Assembly (NCBI GenBank): GCA_002049455.2
Contig: KV918769.1
Location: 434,001-498,000 of the forward strand
Direction: 5' to 3'
Length of the DNA stretch: 64,000 bases
DNA from: Porphyra umbilicalis
Taxonomy: Eukaryota > Rhodophyta > Bangiophyceae > Bangiales > Bangiaceae
Each line of letters starts with the position of its first letter. Positions within the stretch are counted from its first letter, which is position 1. Below, in pieces: positions 1 to 8,886 of this stretch. Below the pieces are notes generated by a model. It ran no database searches. It was given only the letters and a program-made list of their open reading frames with translations, and was not told where the DNA came from. The position numbers and the translations under genes are program-made.

Positions 1-1103
1 GAGTGGATGCCAAGTCGTGGGTACGTTGGAAACTTGAGGTGCCTGAGAAGGTGGTGAGGGAGGGAGCGCGGCGAGGGGGAGAGCGGGGCAAGGCGGGGGG
101 GGGGGCAAGGGGGAGGCCATGCCGAGAGAGGCTGCCGTAGCTGCCGTGCATTTCTGCCGCGCCAGTCGCTTTCTGCATTCAGCGGCACCCTGCTCACACT
201 CAACCATCGCACTACCATTTTCCCTTCGCCTACTTTGTCTTGTGAGCAGTTGGAGGTGACCCCCTGCAGCTTGGCCCCGTGCATACCAGGACAACCAGGC
301 ACGACGCGCCCGTTTTTATGTGCCGCATCTGTAGGGACTCTTTCCTGTCGTGCTACGGCATGCTGGCGCTTCTGATGGGCTCCCACCGCCAGTCGAGCGA
401 CAGCTGGTTCGTCGCTTCCTTGGACCGCGTGCGTAAGGGGGAGGTGACCGACGTCGACCTGATGGTCCTCAACGCCACCTCTGACGGCGTCACCGCGGAC
501 GAGTGGGACCGACGCACTCAGTTGCGGGCGCTCAATGTGCACGTGAACGCTTTCAACAAGGACAAGCTGTCGCGGCTGGCCGGCGCCGAGTACGTCTTCA
601 AATGTCGCGACGAGATCGCGCCGGGTCTCACTCACCCAGCCCGGCGCGCGTACGCGCAAAGGTGCATGCAGCAGGTGGCCCCGCCCTCCGTTGCCCTCAA
701 GCCTGGAGCCGTGGTGCTAACCACAAGGGAGGTCGATGGTGTGCCTACCGCCACGCAGGGGGAGGTCAAGGAATGCCGCGGGTTGTCCGTTGTGTGTGAG
801 TTTTCAGGCCGGCTGGTGAAGGTCGCGGTTGCGGCGTTTGATGTCATTGACAACTGCGGAACGCGGCTGGCTACCCGCCACGCCATGCCTTTGATCCTTG
901 CTTGGGCCATGACGATCCACCGTGCGCAGGGGGCGACTCTGAACACGTTGGCCATTGACTTTGGTCAGCTCAACTGGCGCCTCGAGGGGCTCGTGTATTC
1001 TGGTCTGTTTCGCTGCCGCACACTCGAAGGGCTTTTTGTACGTGTCCTGCGCGGTGAGCATATTGTTGTGGACAGGCATGCGACGGCCTTTTATGATAGA
1101 TAA
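1..1103 (+). CDS. PIF1-family helicase, C-terminal part (copy A, continues left of window)
   Basis: Two exons are visible: 1-20 (end of an exon) and 250-1103. Spliced, the reading frame gives QVV-V-GGDPLQLGPV, the PIF1 motif with GD..QL followed by PV. It is followed by the FR/SD..F region, NVHVNAFNKDKLSRLAG near 540, the LKPGAVV box near 700, the PLILAWAMTIHRAQG motif near 890 and the arginine-finger-like motif GLVYSGLFRCRTLEGLF near 990. These are the landmarks of PIF1/RRM3 5'-3' DNA helicases. The Walker A and B part would lie left of the window. No stop or frameshift interrupts the visible part, so this copy may be functional. No Rep/HUH domain is visible, so a Helitron RepHel protein is not supported. 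It converges on gene X copy A, 67 bp away, exactly as in the second copy at 37.6-44.9 kb. Confidence 0.85.
21..249 (+). other. Intron in PIF1 copy A
   Basis: Donor GTACGT at 21-26 and acceptor GAGCAG ending at 249, preceded by a T/C-rich stretch. Removing these 229 bp leaves one exon nucleotide plus two and joins QVV to GGDPLQL in frame. The second PIF1 copy has an intron at the same place and phase (38026-38174). Confidence 0.8.
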
Positions 1104-1170
1104 ACGACGTCCGCCGCCCACCGCTCATCATCAAAAGCACAAGCACCAGCAGCTATCGGGTGCCACACGC

Positions 1171-3050
1171 TCACCCCTCCACAAAGTGAGCATCCCACAG
1201 CACGACCGACCGCCGCCTGATCCCCAGCGAGTCGAAAGCCGATGCATCTACCATTGCGCTTGGCAAAATATAGTCGGCGAAGTGCCTCTTGCGGAAACGG
1301 CTGTAGGCGGCGCTCTCGTAAAAGCAAGACGTGAACGGGTAGTCGGCATCCGCCATGCCCTCAGTGTACACCAACCCAAAAACTTCCACCGCGGGCATCT
1401 CGCTCACAACGACCGCGCGTTGCCCCGACTCGGCGTTTCCTGACTCGGCCTCCCTTGCTGCCAGCGCCGCCACGTTTGGTGGCGCGACGCGCCACACGCA
1501 GGCGGTTGCAAGGAAAATAGACCCCTCCTCCATTGGTGGCCGATCAAACAAACGCACACGAGGGCTGCGAGTGGGAAGAGAAAAGGACAAACGTGGAGCC
1601 AGTCGGTCAGTCAGGCCAGATACACGATGAGTGCCAATAGCAAAAGGGGTCTTCTAGGTCAAGCACGAGCCCAAGCACACCAAGTAGAGTAAAGAAAAAA
1701 GCAACGACACGCTTGCCACGTACCCAATGGAGCCAACCGGCCACGCCACACGATTCCCTGCTTGGATGGCGCTCAGCGGTACGGGTGTCGGAGATGGGTA
1801 GCCCTTCTCAATGCACAACCGCTGGTCCTGCCCGAAAGGGTAGATGGCATTCTCGTTGCCTGGCAAGATGCATGTCATGAACGCCGTGACCACTGTGGTG
1901 GGCGCCCCGGTCGAGTGGAACAAGGCGAACTCCGGGTGCAGCTGGGCACTGGCCCCCCGCTGGCCGTCGATCAGCAGCGTGCCGGCGCCCACACGCTCGA
2001 CGAGTGCCTTGGCCTCGTCACCAGTGCACGGTGTCGACTCTGCTGCAGTGTCGGCCCCGCCACCACTCGCACCACCGCCCACAACGCGAGAAGCGCCAAG
2101 ACCAGCACCTCCAATTCCGGCGCCCCCCAAGCCGTCACTGCCCGGGCCTTCCCCTCCCATACCGCTTCCCGGCGTGCCGCCTCCGGCCGAGTTGCCCCCC
2201 CCCGTGCCGGTTCCCTGCGAGTCGCCGCCGCCCATGGACGGACGGCCCCCATCCGACCCCCCCCGTCCCGTGGTTCCTCCCTCGGACGCAGCTCCCGATC
2301 CATCCCCGCTGTTTCTGCCGCTCCTGGCAGCGGCAGGCAGCCCACTCCGCCCTCCACGCCCCGCCGGGCCCCTGTCCGTACCGTCGTCACGGGCCCGCGG
2401 TAGCGAGGCTGGTGACCCGCGATGCCACTTTTTGCCGTTTTCGTTTTTGGAGAACGGTGTGGCAGAGGCTTGAGGAGCCTCCGGGTCGTCGGCGGCCTTG
2501 GGCGCCAGAGCGCCGCGTGCAAAGAGTCGCAGCAGCCACAAGAAGAACGGGTTGCGCTTAAAGTTCATGAGCAGGATCACGGCTAGGTACTCGTTGTTGA
2601 TCATGATGCTAGTGTTCTTGAATGCGGGGGACATGAAGGTCTCGGCCTTCCCGCGGACATTGAAAAGGACCTTCGCGCCGCGCGCAACCTCTGGGGTGAG
2701 CTGCATGTACGAGTGGTTGACCTTGCAGCGCGCCATGGCGTGCACCGCCTTCTGCTTTACCAGCGAGTCTACCACAAACTTGTACAGGCCGACGAACTCC
2801 AACAAGCGGTTGCGGAAGGAATCGTCCCGGTGGTCGTGGCACAGCTCCGCCCGGGTCTCCTTGACCATGTCATCGGGGATGGTCACGGAGAGGTTGATGG
2901 GGGGGGGGGGGTTGATGCGGCCGCGGCCTCGACCAGTCGCCAGCACATTGCGCGGCGGGGCGACGGTCAACCCAGGCAGCACGAAGTCGGGGGAGAGGAA
3001 GAAATTACGCGTGCCCTTGTCGCCAGCGGACGTCCCGGCACACCGTTGGA
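1171..3050 (-). CDS. Gene X copy A: spliced gene of unknown function, convergent with PIF1
   Basis: I do not recognise this protein. The last exon is 1564-1171 (TGA at 1171-1173). The preceding exon runs from about 3050 to 1724 and contains KGTRNFFLSPDFVLPG, a basic/hydrophobic stretch (SFRNRLLEFVGLYKFVVDSL, then FKRNPFFLWLLRLF) and a Gly/Ser-rich linker near 2050-2400. Joining across intron 1723-1565 gives PVGSIG-PRVRLFDRPP in frame. The carboxyl end carries AVEVFGLVYTEG, DYPFTSCFYES and SVVLWD. The same landmarks (SCIG-PRLKLCDRP, VVEVVAVCVEG, RYPFSALLYQS, VVLWD) recur in copy B at 44.0-44.9 kb, also tail-to-tail with a PIF1 gene. Conservation of splice sites and C-terminal residues shows it is a real coding gene. 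The amino-terminal exon structure is not resolved and the start is unknown. Confidence 0.65.
1565..1723 (-). other. Intron in gene X copy A
   Basis: On the minus strand the donor is ATTGG/GTACGTGG (intron begins at 1723) and the acceptor is CCCACTCGCAG (intron ends at 1565), with a strong pyrimidine tract. The exon leaves two codon bases that are completed by one base of the next exon (GG+C). Copy B uses the same phase and nearly the same donor context (ATTGG/GTAAGTGG). Confidence 0.75.
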
Positions 3051-4253
3051 GCCACCCCTACTCGACGCCGCGCCCGTACCCGTTGCTGAGGCTGCCGCTG
3101 CTGACACCGTTGACTGCGAGCCAATCTCCTCGGTCTGGCCACCTTGACACGAAGCCGCCGAGCGGTCGTCGTCGAGGGGCGTCAGCTGCACGAGGGTGTG
3201 TTCCACAGCATCACCATCGTCGACGGCTTCGTCCAGCCGCCCCGTCCCCGCAGCGCCGCTCTGAGATAAGGTCGCCCCGGGCGCCACACCAGGGGGTGCC
3301 ACAAAGCTCGGCACCTTCTCCCCCACCGCGTCACCAGCCATCGCAGTAGCACGCACAGCAGCGCCACTCGGCGTGGCTCCGAAAACGGCTCCGGCTCCAA
3401 AAGAGGTTACAACCCCATCGTTGGCTGCGGCGTCGTCCGTAGCAGCGCCACCGTCGTGGCGTTCGGCACCACCGCCACCCAAGCTGCCACGGGTGGCCCC
3501 GTTGACACCTAAACCGCCTCGTCCCGCCTCAGCGCGGTGAGCACGACGCTCAACGTGCAACAGTCGCAAAGCGGAGGATATGCTGTCCACTCCAACGGAG
3601 ATAGCCGTCTCAGTCTCTGCGAAGGCCGAAGCCTGTTGGATACTATCGATATAGCCAGACCCAAACAGCAGCATCCCCCCCGGCATATCGACACGGCAAA
3701 TCGTCACCGCAATGAGGACCTCACCGTCAGTGGCCGACTGCAGCTTGGTACACGTCTCCTGCAAAATGTGAGCCAAAGGGACAAAAGCATGGCCAGCCGA
3801 GTATCCAAAGAGGCTGGCAGCAACAGACACCGAAGGAATCACATCCATGTGTCCCATCGTGGCAGCAGCTCGTACCGCACCGCCGGACAACCTCACAACA
3901 GACCGCCAGGCCACAGTTACTTGACGCCCCGCCCCCCACGCACCTCCCCCCTCCACGCTGCAACAGCGCCAGCGCTCAGGGATTGAAAGCATGCACCCAG
4001 CACCACCAGCGCCACAGCTGCGGGAGCCGGAAAAAAGAGCGGCCTGCCGGCCGCCTGAGAAGCTCACCGACCCGCTCAAAAAAAAAAAACAGCCAACACG
4101 AAGAGAGGCCACGGAGATGCCCCCTCGGTGGTCGTCATACACGGTGGGGGACGGCGACGGCGACGGCGACGGCGACGGTCGTTGGGGGACAATGGGCGCG
4201 GGGGACGGGAGGGCGCAGCGCCGTGTCGCGCCTGCCACGTGAGACGGGGACAC
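2967..4253 (-). CDS. Open frame upstream of gene X, possible 5' exon(s); function unknown
   Basis: A 428-codon open frame precedes the 442-codon frame of gene X and overlaps it by 16 bases in another phase, so the two may be exons of one gene joined by an unrecognised intron. No ATG begins the frame, and the first codons read through a GGCGAC hexanucleotide repeat at about 4150-4178 (Ser-Pro repeat), so the outer end is probably not coding. The stretch near 3630-3830 (MDVIPSVSVAASLFGYSAGHAFVPL, then DGEVLIAVTICRVDMPGGMLLFGSGY; each only partly shown here) looks like folded protein rather than a GC-rich shadow frame. The rest is Gly/Ala-rich. I recognise no family. A continuous A-run at 4079-4089 (T-run on this strand) may mark an untranslated or intronic segment. 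Confidence 0.3.
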   Translation of the reverse strand: MSPSHVAGATRRCALPSPAPIVPQRPSPSPSPSPSPTVYDDHRGGISVASLRVGCFFFLSGSVSFSGGRQAALFSGSRSCGAGGAGCMLSIPERWRCCSVEGGGAWGAGRQVTVAWRSVVRLSGGAVRAAATMGHMDVIPSVSVAASLFGYSAGHAFVPLAHILQETCTKLQSATDGEVLIAVTICRVDMPGGMLLFGSGYIDSIQQASAFAETETAISVGVDSISSALRLLHVERRAHRAEAGRGGLGVNGATRGSLGGGGAERHDGGAATDDAAANDGVVTSFGAGAVFGATPSGAAVRATAMAGDAVGEKVPSFVAPPGVAPGATLSQSGAAGTGRLDEAVDDGDAVEHTLVQLTPLDDDRSAASCQGGQTEEIGSQSTVSAAAASATGTGAASSRGGSNGVPGRPLATRARVISSSPPTSCCLG

Positions 4254-4804
4254 ATCAGCGTGCCACGTTGGGTGGGAAGTTGTCCAGGAGAGAGGTTCTG
4301 ACAGTGCAGTGTCAGGTTATCTATTGCCTAATAGAAATCGTGCCTGAAGGGTTGGATTGCGTCGGCGAGTGCCGAAGGGTTGGATCCAACCCTGCCTTTC
4401 CCTCTGTTGTGTGAAGCGTCCTATCTCCGTATGATACCATTCAACAACCACAAAACTCGCCATGGGCGCTGCTGCTGTCCGTTCTTGCTTTCGAGCATAC
4501 CGATGTGCTCGTGAGAGCCTCCTGAGGTCGTGTCCAATTTTTTTTTTTTCTCGACGAGCACTCTCATACTGTTTTTGATTTACGGAGCAAACGACAGGGT
4601 CACCATTCAACAACCATTCCCTCCATCCCGTCTAAAGCAGTCGCCTCGCAGTGTCGAACGATAATTGGAAGACTCATTTGATGTTTGACCATCCCTTACC
4701 GAACGCCGCGAACCAATCAAACGACACTTCATTCTTCGCTTTGACGCTCGCACACAAACAAACACACACACACAAAAGCAGAACACGGACACCACATCTC
4801 CAGC
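4254..4804. other. Non-coding stretch, nothing recognised
   Basis: No plausible gene on either strand. It holds a short duplication of a GGTTGGAT(C/T) motif near 4350-4390, a T-run near 4538-4549 and an ACAC-rich patch near 4750-4775. Confidence 0.5.
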
Positions 4805-5818
4805 TCAATCCGATGCAACGCCGAGGCGTGCGCGCTGCCTTGCGGCAGCCATCTGGAGCTTACGCTTGCGTGGAGACGGGTTTGCCCGGCTCAATCTGTG
4901 GCGCGCCTCCTCCACGGCGTCGGCGCAAACAACGCGCCACGCCTTCTTAAACCTGGCCGCCTCGAGAGCAGCGTCCCGCTTGGCCTTGGTGGCCTTGTTC
5001 GCCGCCACCCGTGCAGCTTTCTCCCGCCGCCCCTGCTCCTGCGCAGCGGCCTTGACTCGCTTGTCCTCCTCCATTTTCTCAAGGGCGGAAATCACATCCG
5101 GCGCCGTCAGGTTGACGGGCCGCCCAGCAGTCGACAGGGTGCCCTGGATGATGGTGGGCTGCTTGAGTTTCTTGCGCATTGCAGGGACTGCACGGTCGGC
5201 CAACAGCTGTCAGTCGACGTCCTTTGCCGTGCGGTCGGCGCCCTTGTTGACCTCCTCCAAACAGACCTTTTTCGGGTCCAATGGCCACATTCCGACGTTA
5301 GCAAACGCGGCGGCTAGGTAGGAGGGGAAGAAAGCGTGGTCGGCGGCTTTCTTGATGCAGTCCATCAAGTCCAGCACTGTGAAGCTGCACCCGAGACCGA
5401 CACACTCTCCCGACCGGCTGCAAACTTGACGTCGAATGGCTGGCTGGAAGCTGCCGTACGCCGACTTGTTATCTAAAGCTTAAATGAGGTGCGAAAGTTT
5501 GGAGGGTTCTGCAATAACATGCACCTTAGCCCGCACAAGCGCCAGGAAGCCGAAAGCCGATAGGAGGACTCTTGCTGCGTCTAAAGCCAGCAGCTTATTC
5601 TCCTCTGGGTAGTAGCTCTTGGCGAAGGCGGCAAACTGCTGCGCCCACACGTCAAAGACGCCACGGTCGAACCCCGGCGGGTCCCGCCGCACCACCACCG
5701 CCGAGTCGTTGAGACGCGACGCCAAAGCCACCTTTCTCTCCTTGCCGTCCTCCGTCACCTGCACGTAGGCGTGGCCGCTTGCGCTGCCGGCCACCACCAG
5801 AAAACGAGGCGCGACCAT
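4805..5818 (-). pseudogene. Remnant of a pogo/Tigger-like DDE transposase (C-terminal part)
   Basis: Read on the minus strand in one frame: PEENKLLALDAARVLLS resembles the LLDGHxSH region holding the second catalytic Asp of the DDE_1 (pogo, Tigger, jerky) family. It is followed by SHLI-stop-ALDNKSAYGSFQPAIR, where families read SH.LQPLDV..F..lK..., then FTVLDLMDCIKKAADHAFFP, then AFANVGMWPLDPKKV, the signature 'aFr..Gi.Pfnp' segment, and a Lys/Arg/Ala-rich tail (near 4830-5090). In-frame nonsense codons are TAA at 5480-5482, exactly where Gln is expected, and TGA at 5210-5212. The frame begins directly at the gypsy LTR boundary (5819), so the N-terminal half was removed by or lost after that insertion. 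It cannot encode a working protein. Confidence 0.65.
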
Positions 5819-6184
5819 TGTGGCAACAAAGAAGGCGCGAACAAATACCCTAGAACCACACTGACAGTACAAAAGAGAAGGACCTAAAGGGTCAACCTAC
5901 CGAGAGGACCTAGACGGCGCAAAGGCGCTCAAAGGCTAGGACTCTAGAGGGACGCCAAGATTTAGATGGCGAGCAAGACGGGGCGGCGCGGGGCAAGGCC
6001 GGCGCCGTAATAACAAGACGAAAACAGACGAAAAGAAGAGACGTAAGAGTAACCCCTGGCCCAAAGAGGGGGGCTACTTAGGGAGGGACAGCCGTCCCAC
6101 AGGCCGCAATCCGAAGTACGGAGAGACGGGCGCAAGTCCCGGCAGGGGCATAAGTACTGGACTTAGCCCCTGCCGAATGCAACA
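5819..6184 (-). repeat. 3' LTR of gypsy element G1 (366 bp)
   Basis: Plus-strand ends are TGTGGCAACA and GCAACA, so on the coding strand it runs TGTTGC...TGCCACA with TG/CA termini. Immediately inside it is CCCCCCTCGG (6185-6194), a polypurine tract GAGGGGGG on the coding strand. The first 175 bp (5819-5993) match 15463-15636 closely; the remainder has no counterpart at the right end. Confidence 0.8.
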
Positions 6185-6267
6185 CCCCCCTCGGGCCAAG
6201 ACCTGGCGGTCACCCGCCAGCAAGGACGGATGCGGGGCCTCCCGGGCCGAGCAGCCGCGCGGGGGTC

Positions 6268-6439
6268 GCCAGCGCGAGGGCGCAGGGCGGGGCCACCAGG
6301 CGACGTGGGCCGCGTTGGGGCGCGCGCGCGGGCAGCACGCGGCGGCAAGCGGCGCCAGCGCGAGGGCGCAGGGCGGGGCCACCAGGCGACGCGGGCCGCG
6401 TGGGGGCGCGCGCGCGGGCAGCACGCGGCGGCGAGCGGC
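6268..6439. repeat. 86-bp tandem duplication inside G1
   Basis: GCCAGCGCGAGGGCGCAGGG starts at 6268 and again at 6354, and the two units are nearly identical to the end of the second. It lies between the 3' LTR and the start of the antisense ORF, where a leader for that ORF would be. Confidence 0.7.
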
Positions 6440-6562
6440 GCCGAGGCGGACATACCGCCGTGCGGGGACCGGCGGGGGCAGCGTTGAAGAACGCGGGGTG
6501 CCGGCGGCGGGGGGCGGCACGCGCGGACGCCATCGGCGTGGGCGTGCTGCCGACTCGGGCGG

Positions 6563-8848
6563 ATGGCGGCGCCCGGGGAAGCGGCGGCGATGGCCTACAT
6601 CGCGCCTTCTTTGCGGGACGCGTTGAGGGCGGGGCTGCGGCGGTACGCCGAATGCGTATTGGCGGACCACGACGAGGTGCCGGAGCAGGCGCAGGTGCCG
6701 GGGCCTGACCCGCGGAACCAGCCGGCGGTCGAGCGCATGCAGGCCGGCGTACGCATGGCGCACTGGCACGGCGGCATCCACGAGGTGCACTCGCAGCGGT
6801 GCGATGGCGAGTTGGCCGTCCGCTTCAGCCGCGAGGTGGCGCGCTTCGGGACGGCGTTGCCGTCGTGGTTCGTCCGGACGGCGTACGCCTTCGTGAGGGT
6901 GAACGAGAACGAGGCTGTCTTCCGCGAGTGGGTGCCGTGGGTGGCGCACTGCTGGGGCCGCCTCATGAGCCTCATGCCGGACGCGGTGACCCCACCGGCG
7001 GAGTACCTGACGGAGTTGTCGCTTCCGTATCTACGGACGTCGGCGGACCTCGGGGACGTGCAGGCCTCCGAGGCGCAGCACCGGGAGGCGATGGACGCGG
7101 CGGCGTACTACTACGAAGAGGCGGCGGACAAGAACGCCCGTCGTGTGGACGCGGGGGCGGCGCCACGGGCGGTCCTGCCGTACGAGTGCCCGGCTATCAG
7201 CTCCTGGCCGAGACCCGAGCGGGTTGGGCGGGATCTGACGCTCCTTTTGGCGAAGGGCGACCGCGTGGCGGTAAACCAAGCGCGGAAGGAGGTGGACGTT
7301 CGGGCGCGCAAGGGCGACGACGTCCCGTACCTGATGACTGCCAGCCACCATGCCAAGGGCTTGAACCGAGCCGGCTGGCGGCGCGTGCCGGAGGCGCTGG
7401 GCGAGTTGGAGCTGCCGCAGGGGCTGCACGTGGCGTACCCCACCGTGCTGTCGTAATATTATGACAGCATGATTGGGGACGACCGCAGCTGCCTGTTGGA
7501 CATGTACGTGGTGGAGCGCGTGCAGCTCACCGCCATCGCGCTGCTGGCGGACCTCGCCGGCGGGCGGGTCCACCGCATCTCCCCAGCCCTTCTCCACCGG
7601 CTGGAGCGTCTCCGGCTGGACGACATGGCGGAGGGGAGTGCGGACGAGCACGCCCGGCTGCAGCGGCTGCTCCAAGGCATGGCGGTGCTGCTCCCCGAAT
7701 GGGGAGACGTGGTGGCGGCTGCGGGTTTGCCGCTCGGGCAGACGCCGTTGCCGACGGAGGCGGACGACGCGGCGAACCCATACGGGTTTCGACTAGCGTT
7801 GGACGCTAGGGGCGTCGACTTCCCAAGTCGGGCCGAGCGCGCGACGTCGCGGAGCTCCACGGCGCGGGGGCCGCCGGGGGCGTCCGGGAACGTGGGGACG
7901 GGGCCCACTCGGGGCGGGGACAGCGACGCGGCCCTGGAGGACGCGGCGGCGGCAGGCTCGGGATCGCCGTCATGGCGGGCCGTGTCACCGTCGCGGTCGT
8001 CGCCGAGGGGGCGTGCCCGGGACGACGCCCAGTGGGTGCCTTCGCGGTCTCCGTCGCGGTCGTTGCCGAGGGGGCGTGCTCGCGGGACGCCTCGCCCTCG
8101 GCGCGGGCCGACGCCGGGACGGGCGACGCCGCCGCCGGCGGCGTCGCAACGGAGTGGCGCGGCGGCGATGGGGGAATCCGCGGGAGGTAGCCAGCGGTCG
8201 TGGTCACCGCCAACGGCGTCGACGCGCCGGCGGAAGCCGCCGGCGTCCGCTGGAGCGTCAGGGCTAGCGGACGGCGGCGCGGCGGCGCCCCGACCGGGCG
8301 ACGCGCGGCGTGTCCGGTCGCCGGTCGGTGCCGATGGGGCGGCCCGGTCGACGGCGGGGGCAACCGGGTCGCGGCGGAGCGGGGGGACCACGCAAAGGAA
8401 ACGCCCGAGGTCGTCCGAGGGGCAGGAGGTGGAGCCTCCCTACGCGGCGCACCACAAGTGGTACCGCGTGGGGTCCATTGCGCCTGAGGGCGACGCGCTC
8501 CGGGCGCACCTTTCGGCGGCGGCCGTGAAGCGCTTGGCCGCGGCGGGCGGCGCGCCGGCTGGCGCCGTGGCGCTGGCGATCAGCCGGGTGCTGCGTAGTG
8601 GCGTGGACCGGCTGCACGCGTCCCTGCGGACGTCCAGCGAACGCACGATGGGGGAGGCGATGGACGGCGTCGTCAAGGTCGTCAAAGAGCTCCGCCGCGC
8701 GACGCACCTGGAGGACGACATTGGTCGTATCCTGGACGAAGTGCGGGCGGCGGACCGCGTGGCCTCTGCCGACGAGCGGTTTGTCTATGACGACAGCGAC
8801 GAGTCGGGGGGCAAGCGGCCCACGGGTCCTCGGCAGCGGCACCGCTAA
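6563..8848 (+). CDS. Antisense ORF of gypsy element G1; function unknown
   Basis: From ATG 6563 one frame stays open to TAA at 8846, apart from a single in-frame TAA at 7454-7456 (about 762 codons in all). It lies on the strand opposite gag-pol, between pol (38-bp gap, convergent) and the 3' LTR. The first half looks globular (WFVRTAYAFVRVNENEAVF near 6866, PWVAHCWGRLMSLMPDA near 6932). After the stop comes a helical stretch (ISPALLHRLERLRLDDMAEG near 7580), then a Ser/Arg/Gly-rich low-complexity region (7850-8440), then a basic/acidic helical tail ending near 8840. The element at 49-61 kb has a plus-strand ORF at the same position with a similar segment (LPAAIVGRLVGLRLANVAEG). I recognise no domain. 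Antisense ORFs between pol and the 3' LTR are known in some plant Tat-lineage gypsy elements; homology to those is not shown here. Confidence 0.6.
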
Positions 8849-8886
8849 GCGGTGGCGCAGGCGTTGACCCGTGTAGTGTGGGCCTT

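Noticed and set aside
1..1103. Helitron RepHel interpretation of the PIF1-like genes
   Set aside because: No HUH/Rep motif was seen in copy B, whose N-terminus is visible and starts just before Walker A, and no Helitron-type 3' hairpin with CTRR end was identified.
4600..4950. Small plus-strand ORFs near 4.6-4.95 kb
   Set aside because: They overlap the pogo-like remnant on the other strand or consist of simple ACAC-rich sequence.
6074..6949. Pro/Arg-rich minus-strand frames over 6.1-6.9 kb
   Set aside because: They are GC-driven mirror frames of the antisense ORF and of the 86-bp duplication.
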